Under the pieces are notes generated by a model. The model searched no databases. It saw only the letters and a program-made list of their open reading frames with translations, and was not told the origin of the DNA. This document shows, piece by piece, positions 8,655 through 17,848 of a DNA stretch of 64,000 nt. The stretch covers positions 3,100,001 to 3,164,000 of the forward strand of contig OZ245730.1 in assembly GCA_965227145.1 (NCBI GenBank). Direction: 5' to 3'. The position numbers and the translations under genes are program-made. Numbering within the stretch: position 1 is the stretch's first letter; each line of letters starts with the position of its first letter. The DNA is from JACKAQ01 sp965227145 (GTDB lineage: Bacteria; Calditrichota; Calditrichia; RBG-13-44-9; J075).

Positions 8655-9751
8655 TCACTGCTTCATCTGTTTTTCAATCTTGGCCAACCGGTAATCTGCG
8701 ACAATCATAATATCGACCAGTTCCCTGAAGGTGGTTTGGGGTTGCCAGCCGAGATGTTTTTTGGCTTTAGCCGGATCACCGATCAGCAAATCCACCTCGG
8801 TGGGACGGTAATAACGCGGGTCAATGGCCACAACCGTTTGCCCGACGCGAAAGGCCGGAGAGCGTTCCAGTCCCGGCAATTTGGGATCATCGATATTGGC
8901 AATCACCGCATATTCTTCGCTACCGTTGCCCTGCCACTGCAAGGTTACCCCGAAGCCATCAAACGAGGCTTCGATAAATTCCCGAACAGAATTGGTCTGT
9001 CCGGTTGCCAGCACAAAATCATCCGGTTCGCTTTGCTGGAGCATGCGCCACATACCTTCCACATATTCCGGTGCGTAGCCCCAATCGCGTTTGGCATCGA
9101 GATTTCCCATAAACAATTGTCCTGCTCGCCGATAGCCATCCGGGTAATCGCCCGGGTGATCTTGCGGGTCACAAAAGTTTCCCCGCGCCGGGGCGATTCG
9201 TGGTTAAACAAAATCCCGTTGCAGGCAAAGAGGTTATAGGCTTCGCGATAGTTCACGGTGATCCAGAAGGCATACATTTTGGCAACGCCGTAAGGGCTGC
9301 GGGGATAAAACGGGGTGCTTTCCGTCTGCGGCACTTCCTGCACTTTGCCGTAAAGCTCCGATGTAGAAGCCTGGTAAAACCGCGCTTTGATACCGGTTTC
9401 TTTAATCGCATCGAGAAAACGCAGCGTGCCGACAGCATCCACTTCCGCAGTATATTCCGGCACCTGGAAAGAAACACCGACGTGACTCTGGGCGGCCAGA
9501 TTATAAATTTCATCCGGCTGCACCTTTTCAAGAATGCGGTTGAGGTTGGAGGAATCGGTCAAGTCCCCGTAATGCAGCACCATTTTGCGGGGCTGTTCGT
9601 GGGGATCCTGGTAAATATGTTCAATACGCTGGGTGTTAAAATTGCTGGCGCGACGGACAATGCCGTGCACCTGATAGCCTTTTTCAATCAGCAGTTCAGT
9701 TAAATAACTGCCATCCTGACCGGTTATGCCGGTAATGAGTGCCTTTTTCAT
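8655..9751 (-). pseudogene. gmd: GDP-mannose 4,6-dehydratase with a frameshift
   Basis: Together the two frames encode the whole enzyme that converts GDP-mannose to GDP-4-keto-6-deoxymannose, the substrate of fcl. The first frame (from ATG 9751, GAGG just upstream) has ALITGITGQDGSYL, NLAAQSHVGVSF, ASTSELYGKVQE and SPYGVAKMYAFW with the Tyr-Lys pair. It continues through RKITRAITRMAIGEQD. The second frame continues at FMGNLDAKRDWGYAPEYVEG to the normal C-terminus. The break lies at about 9112-9120, where one missing A (GACAATTG for GACAAATTG, Asp-Lys-Leu) would restore a single frame. Everything else looks conserved, so this is either a very recent mutation or an error in the sequence. Confidence 0.85.
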
Positions 9752-10470
9752 TGATGCCTCATGATTTTCTTTTGCCATGAATATTCACGAATGGTCACGA
9801 ATATCTGTAATTTTTGTCTTGAAATCAATGCTTGTATGAATTGACAGATGTCAATCATTGTTTGGGTAAATGGGTGTATGGGTAAATGAGTGAATGGGTA
9901 TAAGACGCACCTCGTTACAGGCTCCTGCCTGGAATGTCTTTATCCGGTGAGGGATGATTTGGATACAATAATGGAACAGCTACGATGTTCGACGCACCTC
10001 GTTACAGGCTCCTGCCTGGAATGTCTTTATCCGGTTATTTGGATACAATAACGGAACATCTACGATGTTCGACGCACCTCGTTACAGGCTCCTGCCTGGA
10101 ATGTCTTTATCCGGTTAGGGAAGCAAAAGCAGGTGATTTGAACAAAATCATTAAAAACCGCGTAGCGGTTACATTATTGTAGAAAATGAGTGGCAACCGG
10201 ATAAATAAATCCTCGTAGAGGATTCATCGTGCATTAACCCTCTACGAGGGTTGGTCGGTTGGGTGAAATGATTTGGCTACAATAATGGAACATCTACGAT
10301 GTAATCTTGTGTATGGTCAATTGTCAATTGTCGATGGTCGATGGTCAATTCCGAGTTCCCCGCCGCGAAGCGGTTCCTTCGGAAAAGGAGCATCTTCGGC
10401 GTCGAGTTTCGAGTTTCCGATTCCATCTGGAGCAAAACTACCGCAAAAATAAACCAATAACCTATATAAT
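9752..10470. repeat. Gap filled by 80-87 bp tandem repeats and variable hairpins
   Basis: Three copies of a unit beginning GACGCACCTCGTTACAGG start at 9904, 9991 and 10071. The first two carry ACAATAA(T/C)GGAACA(G/T)CTACGATG before the next copy. Downstream come hairpins AACCGCGTAGCGGTT (10159-10173), ATCCTCGTAGAGGAT (about 10209) and CCCTCTACGAGGG (10238-10250), then another GGCTACAATAATGGAACATC copy at 10273. Small ORFs here are repeat-derived and not called. Confidence 0.8.
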
Positions 10471-10514
10471 GAAAAAACCCTGCTGCCGGGTGTACTCCCG
10501 GTCGATCAGGGTTA
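10470..10514 (-). terminator. Terminator of the polysaccharide operon
   Basis: Minus-strand AACCCTG and CAGGGTT arms enclose an inner CCGGG/CCCGG stem, followed by TTTTTTC. It lies 66 bases past the last gene of the long operon, the only strong stop seen on its strand for 24 kb. Confidence 0.85.
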
Positions 10515-10579
10515 TGTTGTTGCTAGTGAAACGTCTTAAACAATAGGGAAATGGAACAACCCAGTATTAATGGATAACT

Positions 10580-11689
10580 TCATTTTTTTGAAAGTGTCAT
10601 TTTTTGAAACAACTCGATATACTGATCGGTTATCTTACCCCAGGTGTAGCATTCCGTTATCCTGTTCCGGGAAATCTTTCTTTGGGCAGAAATTATATTG
10701 GGATTTTCTTCAAGGGATTTAATCAAGTCGATTAATGAATCGTCATGCTTGCGAAAATATACGCCATATTTGCCATTGTCCAGCACTTCCCGGCTAAAAC
10801 GGGTATCCAGTGCAATAATCGCACACCCATAAGCCAGGGCTTTTAGCAATGTTGGATTTGTACCACCAAATTCATGCCCGTGAAAATAGGCAAAACAATT
10901 ATGATAGAGTTCAGCCAATTCATCCTGATCGGTTACATAGCCGGTAAAAATCACGCGGGGATCGCTAACCTGTTTTATTTTCTGGGCATAGTCATCATTA
11001 TAAGGCACATCACCGACCACGACCAGTTGCTTGTCTGAATTTGATTTTACAAACCGCTCTACAATCACATCCGCATTATTATCCGGGATCAGGCGACCAA
11101 CAATTAAATAATACCCTTCTTTTTGTAGTTGCCAGCGTTCGATGAGTTCCGGTTGTTTGGAATGTCGAATATTTGCACCATAGGCAATGACGGTTGAATC
11201 GGCATTAAATGTCTCTTTATAAATCTTACCCATTTCAACAGAGTCGGTAATAATTTCATTATACAATTTGGTCGCTAATTTGGAAGCAGTGTAAAAATAT
11301 TTTGCCCCTAATCCTTGCCATTTGGGGCGCAGCCATTCCAAACCATCCACATTGATTGCGGTTCTTTTACCCAAAATACGGGAAAACAAACCAAACGGTC
11401 CGTTTGCCGAGTTAACTGCCAGAACAAGGTCATAATCTTTTGTGCAGGCATGTATCATGGATTGGAAAGAATGAACAAACTGGCTGAGCGTTTTTTTCTC
11501 TATAGTGTTAATATAAACAAGGTTCACACCATTGACGGTATCGGGATAAGTGGTAAAAAGGTTCTTGTGACAATAAACCGTTACATCAATACCTTTTTTG
11601 ACCAGCCGCTCACATAGTTCCTTTACAAATGTTTCATAACCGCTATATACGTAAGGATAGCCGCGTGAGCCAATAATCGCGATTTTCAT
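10580..11689 (-). CDS. GT4 glycosyltransferase with DUF1972-type N-terminus
   Basis: A 369-residue GT-B fold transferase. The N-terminus IAIIGSRGYPYVYSGYETFV is the DUF1972 signature found in rhamnosyl- and related transferases of polysaccharide clusters. The C-terminal nucleotide-binding half has YYLIVGRLIPDNNADVIVE and HGHEFGGTNPTLLKALAYG. In place of the usual EX7E it has an E-F-G-G-T-N-P motif around the donor site. It is cytoplasmic and adds a sugar to the lipid-linked oligosaccharide; donor and acceptor are unknown. The start overlaps the preceding gene by four bases, and it is the last gene of the operon before the terminator at 10.5 kb. Confidence 0.88.
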   Translation of the reverse strand: MKIAIIGSRGYPYVYSGYETFVKELCERLVKKGIDVTVYCHKNLFTTYPDTVNGVNLVYINTIEKKTLSQFVHSFQSMIHACTKDYDLVLAVNSANGPFGLFSRILGKRTAINVDGLEWLRPKWQGLGAKYFYTASKLATKLYNEIITDSVEMGKIYKETFNADSTVIAYGANIRHSKQPELIERWQLQKEGYYLIVGRLIPDNNADVIVERFVKSNSDKQLVVVGDVPYNDDYAQKIKQVSDPRVIFTGYVTDQDELAELYHNCFAYFHGHEFGGTNPTLLKALAYGCAIIALDTRFSREVLDNGKYGVYFRKHDDSLIDLIKSLEENPNIISAQRKISRNRITECYTWGKITDQYIELFQKMTLSKK

Positions 11690-12396
11690 TCTTTGATTCT
11701 TTTCTTAATAAGTTTCGCAGGTATCCCCGCAGCAATAGAGTTTTTTTCGATATTTTTTGTTACGACTGAACCCGCAGCTATAATACAGCCATCTTCGATA
11801 ACAACGCCATCCAGAATAGTGCTGCCGGCACCGATCCAGCAATCATTTCCAATTGTTACACCTTTCCGGCTTTCACCTTGCAGTCGAACGGGTATCTCCG
11901 GATGATCGTAATTATGATTTTCCGAAAAGATTCGAACACCCGGGCCCATAATGACATCATTACCAATGGTTATACCACCTTGCCCCCCAAGAAAAGATTG
12001 GGCGCCGATGGCTGAATTATTGCCAATAGTAATCCCAATTCCCTTATTTGCGATAACGCCACTACAAACCAAACTTGTGTATTTTGCGACAGTAACATTA
12101 TTACCAAAACAAATGCCCTCATGAGAGAGGGCATTAATGTGTACAAAATCTTCGATAATCAACCCATTTCCGGCTTGAATCATATAGGGATGCTCAAAAC
12201 GGGTATATTTTCCAATAAACACCAATCCTTTTACTTTGCGGAAAAAAAATCGCTTGATTAAGCCACGACATAATTGCATACCACGAGTGTTAAGAATGCC
12301 AAGCAACTCCCGGTTGGTCAGTTTAACTTTAAACCGGTAATCCGGATTTTTTTTTAGGATACTGACAATTTTTTCAATGACTTTCAGCAGGTGCAT
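11686..12396 (-). CDS. Left-handed beta-helix O-acetyltransferase
   Basis: A 236-residue acyltransferase of the WcaF/maltose-acetyltransferase type. Hexapeptide repeats run from about residue 70 to the end (IGNNSAIGAQSFLGGQGGIT, IGNDCWIGAGSTILDGVVIE, ending in AAGIPAKLIKKRI). The conserved catalytic His is in SENHNYDHPE. It probably transfers acetyl from acetyl-CoA to a sugar hydroxyl of the repeat unit. I prefer the ATG at 12396 over a TTG at 12405. Both overlap the end of the upstream glycosyltransferase, so the genes are translationally coupled. Confidence 0.85.
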   Translation of the reverse strand: MHLLKVIEKIVSILKKNPDYRFKVKLTNRELLGILNTRGMQLCRGLIKRFFFRKVKGLVFIGKYTRFEHPYMIQAGNGLIIEDFVHINALSHEGICFGNNVTVAKYTSLVCSGVIANKGIGITIGNNSAIGAQSFLGGQGGITIGNDVIMGPGVRIFSENHNYDHPEIPVRLQGESRKGVTIGNDCWIGAGSTILDGVVIEDGCIIAAGSVVTKNIEKNSIAAGIPAKLIKKRIKE

Positions 12397-13504
12397 TGAT
12401 ACCAACCGCTTTCTCGCAACTCCGGATCAAATCCCGGGCAGCTTTCTCCCAGGAAAATTTTGCTGCCTGTTTTAATGACAGTTGCCGCTTTTGTTCATAT
12501 AGTTCCGGATCAGTCAACAGTTTATCGATCATATTAGCAATACTTTCGGGGGAATGGGCATCCACATAATTACCGGCATCTCCGCAAATTTCCGGTATGG
12601 AGGATGAGTCTGATACAACTACCGGAATCCCGGAAGCCATTGCTTCCAAAGGGGGAAGCCCAAAACTTTCTTCATATGATGGAAAACAAAATACTTTTGC
12701 AAGAGAGTAAACTGCCGCTAATTCCTTACCGAAAACCGGGCCAGTAAATATCAAACGGTTTCGAATTCCCAATCTGTCTATGGTAGATTCCACTTCACCC
12801 ATTTTCCAGTCAAAGCCACCAACAATAACCAGGGGAATATTTTGATTTTCAAGTTTGGGAATTGCACTTAATAAATTAAAGATATTCTTGCGAACATTTA
12901 ATCTGCCAACATATAACAAAAATTCATCCGGTAATTTATATTTTGACTTAACCGACAAAATTGTTTCAGCGAGCTGTTTGGTTAACGGCTTAAAATTTGT
13001 GTTAACGCCATGATGAATGACATCTATTTTGGTTTCACTAATGCCATAGTGGTCAGATATACGCTTCTGCTCCGCATATGAAACCGTATTGATACGATCC
13101 GAATGTTTTGCCAAAAATTTTAGCGGCGAGAAATATAATCGCTCTTTCCAGGTGTAATATTCAGGGTGAGTGAGAAATATAATATCGTGAATATAGGCGA
13201 TTTGTTTGTAATTTGTAAAAAGTGATGGGAAATTTTGATAAACAAGAACATCAATATTGTGTTCTTTGGCCACCTTAGGCAAGACAAACAAATTGGAAAC
13301 CAGATTATTACCTGCCCAGATATTTGCTAATTTGATATTGGGTTTTTGATATGGAAAAGTGTTTTGACGCTCCTTTTCATCAAGAAAAAAAACAAATTCA
13401 TGATCTGTATTTGCTTCGGCCAGTTTATTAACCAGGTTTTCAATAACAACTTTACCGCTTGCAGGTCCTTTAAAATACCATTTAGCATCTATGCCGATTT
13501 TCAT
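12374..13504 (-). CDS. GT4 family glycosyltransferase
   Basis: A 376-residue GT-B transferase. The N-terminus IGIDAKWYFKGPASGKVV is the acceptor-binding half. The donor half holds LLYVGRLNVRKNIFNLLSAI, a GGFDWK segment and the EX7E motif ESFGLPPLEAMASGIPVV, which binds the nucleotide sugar. The overall style resembles mannosyltransferases of the MtfB group, but the specificity is inferred only weakly. Its start overlaps the stop of the upstream gene by four bases. Confidence 0.88.
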   Translation of the reverse strand: MKIGIDAKWYFKGPASGKVVIENLVNKLAEANTDHEFVFFLDEKERQNTFPYQKPNIKLANIWAGNNLVSNLFVLPKVAKEHNIDVLVYQNFPSLFTNYKQIAYIHDIIFLTHPEYYTWKERLYFSPLKFLAKHSDRINTVSYAEQKRISDHYGISETKIDVIHHGVNTNFKPLTKQLAETILSVKSKYKLPDEFLLYVGRLNVRKNIFNLLSAIPKLENQNIPLVIVGGFDWKMGEVESTIDRLGIRNRLIFTGPVFGKELAAVYSLAKVFCFPSYEESFGLPPLEAMASGIPVVVSDSSSIPEICGDAGNYVDAHSPESIANMIDKLLTDPELYEQKRQLSLKQAAKFSWEKAARDLIRSCEKAVGINAPAESH

Positions 13505-14736
13505 ATCGTTTTATTCACTCGAATTGCATCACTCATTATTTGTAGCATTTCTTTACGCCGTAAATTCCATGAAAAATTATCCAAGATCCTTACTTTACAT
13601 GCTTCTGCAAATTGCAATCTTAAATTAGTGTTATGGTATAGTTCTTCCATGCTATTTTTGAGATATTCTATTACCTCTTTTGTATTTGTTGGCGGTATTT
13701 TATATCCTGTGTTTTCGTCAACTTGTAAGGCTGGCCCACCAATATCCAAACATATAACTGGCCTTCCCGCGGCCATTGCCTCGGCACAAACCCATCCACC
13801 CGAGTCGTGAAAACTTGGATGCACTAATGCATCGCTATCTTTTAAAACACCAAAAACCTCTTCCCGGGAAAGGTTACCCATGAATCTCGTTTGTTCCTGA
13901 ATACCAAGTTGGCTAGCCAGATCCTTTAAGTTTTGAAATTCGGGACCTTCTCCAACTATCCAATATTCCGAGTGAATATCACCTGATTTTAAGAACTCCG
14001 CAAAGGCCTTTAAACCTAAGTGGTAACCTTTCCAATGCAACAATCTGCCAATACTAACAAAGATCAGATTGGGATTTTTGTTGATTTGGAATTGGTTTAA
14101 TTTTTCGATGTCTTTTAAAGGCAATGCAACATTTGACATTATTTGTATATTTTTAACACCTGCTTTATGCAATCGTTCTTTGGTCTGTTCGGATGTTGCT
14201 AGAGCTATTGTAGCCCGTTTTACGGTTAATTTCCAAAGTATATCGAATTGAACAAGAGATCTTACGATATCTCTTTTATGCTCAAAAATTTTTCCATTTA
14301 GATCTAATGACTTGTATAAGCTTTTTGGCGCTGATTCACCACCACCTACCGGTCCCCAGATAAATGGAATGGGTAACAAACATAGTAAGCTTGGTAACCA
14401 ATATGAGCCAAATGTTGCATGTTGAATTACATCGAAATTAATTTTATTATTAATTTTTTTTATCTTGAAATAAATAGCTATCTGCCATAAATAATAATAA
14501 ACTCTTGCACCACGAGAACCTTTTTTCCAAAATCTTAGGTAGTATGGTAAATCATAGTATATCCAATGTGTATTTTGCGGTAAAGATTGGTTCTTAGTAA
14601 CAGGTATGCTATTATTTTCCCTGGTTATAACCCATATCTCATTCTCAATTGATAATTGTTCGACCCAGTTCCAACCGATACCTGCTTCAGAGCCTTTACC
14701 GGGTTCACATGCGTAAGCGGATACTAATATTTTCAA
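13501..14736 (-). CDS. GT4 family glycosyltransferase
   Basis: A 411-residue GT-B enzyme that starts ILVSAYACEPGKGSEAGIGW, a glycine-rich loop common in GT4 proteins. Its donor half shows LIFVSIGRLLHWKGYHLGLK and HPSFHDSGGWVCAEAMAAGR, a variant EX7E region. Residues about 80-130 are hydrophobic enough to sit at the membrane surface. Donor and acceptor sugars are unknown. It follows the kinase-fusion gene by five bases and overlaps the next gene, so it is part of the same transcript. Confidence 0.86.
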   Translation of the reverse strand: MKILVSAYACEPGKGSEAGIGWNWVEQLSIENEIWVITRENNSIPVTKNQSLPQNTHWIYYDLPYYLRFWKKGSRGARVYYYLWQIAIYFKIKKINNKINFDVIQHATFGSYWLPSLLCLLPIPFIWGPVGGGESAPKSLYKSLDLNGKIFEHKRDIVRSLVQFDILWKLTVKRATIALATSEQTKERLHKAGVKNIQIMSNVALPLKDIEKLNQFQINKNPNLIFVSIGRLLHWKGYHLGLKAFAEFLKSGDIHSEYWIVGEGPEFQNLKDLASQLGIQEQTRFMGNLSREEVFGVLKDSDALVHPSFHDSGGWVCAEAMAAGRPVICLDIGGPALQVDENTGYKIPPTNTKEVIEYLKNSMEELYHNTNLRLQFAEACKVRILDNFSWNLRRKEMLQIMSDAIRVNKTI

Positions 14737-14741
14737 TACTT

Positions 14742-16604
14742 TTAATTGTTAACTTTTTCCAGACCCGTGTTTTTTAAAATTGTATGCTCAATTATAAATA
14801 AATTCAACAGATAGCTAAAGGTTTTCATGTTTTCACTAAAAATGGATCTATCATTTTCATAAATACATATATGATATATTAAATATAAACCATAAACACC
14901 ATGGATAATTCTATCAATGATTTCTAAATCTATATTCAGTTTTAATAGATAAGTTTCATAAATTTTATACCAACCTATCTTTTCTGTTAATTCTTTGTGT
15001 ACTTGATATTTGGAAGTTTTCCGGATCAGTATCATAACTTGGGTATAATAGCGTATAACATCAAAACCAGCAGGTGCAGAATCAATTGCATATTCAAAGT
15101 CAAAAACACCAACTTTCGGTTTTGTATTATACATATTCCATGGTGTAAAATCACCATGAGAAAAGTGAAAAGGTAATTGTATAGATAAAACTTTTTTAAT
15201 GATTATCTCTAATGAATCTTCACAAAGGTGTTTTAAATACGGTGTTTTAATATGGTTAACCATTTTTTGTAATTCTAAGAAAAAATCAGATTCCACCAAT
15301 ACCATTGCACTGTAATTTATTTTTGAAAAATCTTTTACGACATTTAAGAATTCTTCTTTTTCTAATATCATTGATTTATGCGATATTTTTTTAGAATCAA
15401 GGGCACTTGTAACAAGACAATATTTAACTTTCCATCTCCCTTCATATAAAACTTCCGGTATATCAATCGCATGAAACTTATGAGAATTTAAATTTTTTAA
15501 AATATTTGCTTCAGTTTTTAGACCTTCAATGGCGGCTTCTTTATTGGCAATTTTGGCAAATGCTATTATACTTCCATTTAAATCCATTAAACAAAATACT
15601 ATCTTACGTTTAGGACCAGGTGCGCCTAAAGATATTGAAAAATTTATTACATTAAGTTCTGGAAATAAACTATTAATAAAACGCAGGAAAGAGCTTAGCT
15701 GTGTCTGGTCAATATGTATTTTATTAAAAATATATTTTGCAAAACCACACTTAAATGATAATTGAATAAAATTTTTTAATAATCGTGCTTTTTTTGAGGC
15801 TGGAGAGTAAAGAGATAAACTATTAGTTATAGATCGTCTAAACTTATAGTTAACAATAAATCCGCGACCATCATTAAATTTTATTAATACAAGTTCAGGA
15901 TATGACTGCCTTTCATGATATGCATTGAAGAAACTTTGTACCCATAATTCTGGATTATAATCTGTTTTTGAATCGATATAATTATTAAACTTGCTAAGAA
16001 TTAGTGTCTTTATTTCATTTGCAATTGCATAGGGAGCTCTATTTATTCGGATTAGATATTCAATTTCTCCTAACCTATGTAATTTAATCCAACTTAATTG
16101 ATGTTGGGTAAGAATTTTAACAGGTAATTCAGGTTTACGTCTATAAATATATTCTGGTTCATCATATAATAGTATGCTAATATCTGCCTTTTGAGCAACC
16201 TTTGGATATAGTTTAGTTATAAATATCTTTTTTAAACCAAATCTTTCTGGATTAACCAAAATATCTAAATAAGACCTATCATAAAAAACAAGATCAGATG
16301 AATTACAAATATTACTTTTAGAAAAAAACCGATCAATAGCATAGTCTATTAAATAATATATCTGTCTCGCAAATTGAAATTTGCCATGCTCCTGTCTTGG
16401 TATTATTATAGAATCATTAATTTTGATATTTTGGGGTTGACGATGAGCTATTTTATGAAGAGGTGGTAAATACCCCGGACGCCAAAACCTTCTTTCTAAA
16501 TTAACATTGTCAAGTTGATTTATAAGAAAATCAAGAGTTGTAGATTTTCCAACACCATCAGGTCCATGAAGAGATATAGTAATTCTATTAGATTTAGATT
16601 TCAA
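14742..16604 (-). CDS. Thymidylate-kinase-like domain fused to an aminoglycoside-phosphotransferase-like domain
   Basis: The 620-residue protein has two recognisable halves. The N-terminus has the P-loop LHGPDGVGKSTTLDFL (residues about 12-28), followed by a DRSYLD-type segment, in thymidylate-kinase style. The C-terminus carries HFSHGDFTPWNMYN (about 480-490) and GVFDFEYAIDSAPAGFD (about 498), the catalytic and metal-binding loops of APH/choline-kinase phosphotransferases. The middle (KRKIVFCLMDLNGSIIAFAK) fits the N-lobe of that kinase. It could phosphorylate a sugar or an alcohol substituent destined for the polysaccharide. Neither half predicts the substrate. It overlaps the gene upstream by four bases, which suggests they work together. 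The gene is strongly AT-rich. Confidence 0.72.
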   Translation of the reverse strand: MKSKSNRITISLHGPDGVGKSTTLDFLINQLDNVNLERRFWRPGYLPPLHKIAHRQPQNIKINDSIIIPRQEHGKFQFARQIYYLIDYAIDRFFSKSNICNSSDLVFYDRSYLDILVNPERFGLKKIFITKLYPKVAQKADISILLYDEPEYIYRRKPELPVKILTQHQLSWIKLHRLGEIEYLIRINRAPYAIANEIKTLILSKFNNYIDSKTDYNPELWVQSFFNAYHERQSYPELVLIKFNDGRGFIVNYKFRRSITNSLSLYSPASKKARLLKNFIQLSFKCGFAKYIFNKIHIDQTQLSSFLRFINSLFPELNVINFSISLGAPGPKRKIVFCLMDLNGSIIAFAKIANKEAAIEGLKTEANILKNLNSHKFHAIDIPEVLYEGRWKVKYCLVTSALDSKKISHKSMILEKEEFLNVVKDFSKINYSAMVLVESDFFLELQKMVNHIKTPYLKHLCEDSLEIIIKKVLSIQLPFHFSHGDFTPWNMYNTKPKVGVFDFEYAIDSAPAGFDVIRYYTQVMILIRKTSKYQVHKELTEKIGWYKIYETYLLKLNIDLEIIDRIIHGVYGLYLIYHICIYENDRSIFSENMKTFSYLLNLFIIEHTILKNTGLEKVNN

Positions 16605-17848
16605 TTCTCTTTTGAATTTACCATTTTAAAAATATTAACAATTTCATCATTTAACTGTGATTCAAGTATTGTTAGTTCAGGATTGTTTATGGAGCTTATA
16701 ACTTCGCTATTAAATTGTAAATTGCAACAATAACTATTTTTAATGCATTCATTAATTTTAACTTGCTCTTCTTGCAGTATAATATTAATTACTGCATCAG
16801 GGTTAGGTAAGAAAATTAAAAAAACATTCATAAGCTTTAATATTAATAAAGCTATCAAACTATTTTTTTTTTCTTGCAAAAAATTCGCTTGATAATAAAT
16901 GACAAGCTGTTGTCGGCTTTTCATTAATTTTGTTTTAAAAAGCACCTCAACCAGATCCTTTATTATATTATCTAATATATTAAAGAAACTCATCCCCTTT
17001 GACATATAACGATAAAGGTTTCTTTGTACACAGTAATCCTTATTTATTTTATGTACTGGTAAGTGAAAAAACATTGGCAAGTCGATATTATTAATCTGTT
17101 TTACTAAATGAATTAAAAAAGCATTATTATTACAATTTAGGAGTATCAATGGCCCACACGGTGAAGTAAATACTAATGCCTTTTTTTTGATCCACCCAAC
17201 TAAATTTTTAATAGCATTTCCAGGATGAGAAAAAATATAGTGTAATATTAAATCTCTTTTTAAATTTTTTAATCCTATTAATTTTTCTAATTGCGTTATT
17301 TCAAGATAGTAAAAAAATTGAACTACCGTTTTTGAATTAAGCTTTTTAGATAATATTTGTTTTCCAGCTTGAATAAACTCAAATATCTTTTCTTCATTTT
17401 GAATATTATATAGTAACTTCCTCTCATTATTGGCTAAAACAGGTAACAATACTTTTCTAACAAATGGAAGCCAAAGTTTACTTTCGATTTGTTTATCTTC
17501 TGAATTAAAAAAATCATTAAAATCAATAAAACCCCATGAAATATTTTTTAAGCTATGAAATTCGAGATATTGCCATTTCCCATTGATTTTTTTTATTCCT
17601 ATTATTCTTTTACCCCAAATGGGAGGAGGATGAATCGCATAAAATTCATTTTTGTGGAATTCTTTTTTAACCAGTTCTAATGCGAATTCAACATCATTAA
17701 ATATTACAACATCTATATCCCTACCAACCATCCTTGGAAATTTTTCTAATCCACTTACGACAGTAAAGAAAATATTGTAATTGTTAAATTGAGTTATAAT
17801 AGATTGTATTATTGCAACTTTAAGTTTGTTGACATCAAGCAACATCAA
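16601..17848 (-). CDS. Nucleotidyltransferase-like protein of unknown function
   Basis: A 415-residue protein. Near the N-terminus FPRMVGRDIDVVIFND (about 36-52) looks like the GxDxD-type metal site of the nucleotidyltransferase superfamily, preceded by a strand and helix as expected. The rest is rich in Lys, Asn, Ile and Leu with no recognised domain. One segment at about 205-250 (KNLVGWIKKKALVFTSPCGP) is followed by LILLNCNNNAF, which resembles the loop region before a P-loop domain seen in some polysaccharide-cluster proteins. It abuts the methyltransferase gene and overlaps the kinase fusion, so the three form a tight set. Function is inferred only from the motif and the neighbourhood. 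Confidence 0.5.
   Translation of the reverse strand: MMLLDVNKLKVAIIQSIITQFNNYNIFFTVVSGLEKFPRMVGRDIDVVIFNDVEFALELVKKEFHKNEFYAIHPPPIWGKRIIGIKKINGKWQYLEFHSLKNISWGFIDFNDFFNSEDKQIESKLWLPFVRKVLLPVLANNERKLLYNIQNEEKIFEFIQAGKQILSKKLNSKTVVQFFYYLEITQLEKLIGLKNLKRDLILHYIFSHPGNAIKNLVGWIKKKALVFTSPCGPLILLNCNNNAFLIHLVKQINNIDLPMFFHLPVHKINKDYCVQRNLYRYMSKGMSFFNILDNIIKDLVEVLFKTKLMKSRQQLVIYYQANFLQEKKNSLIALLILKLMNVFLIFLPNPDAVINIILQEEQVKINECIKNSYCCNLQFNSEVISSINNPELTILESQLNDEIVNIFKMVNSKEN

Noticed and set aside
10307..10546. A 79-residue plus-strand frame
   Set aside because: Runs through simple repeats and the operon terminator.
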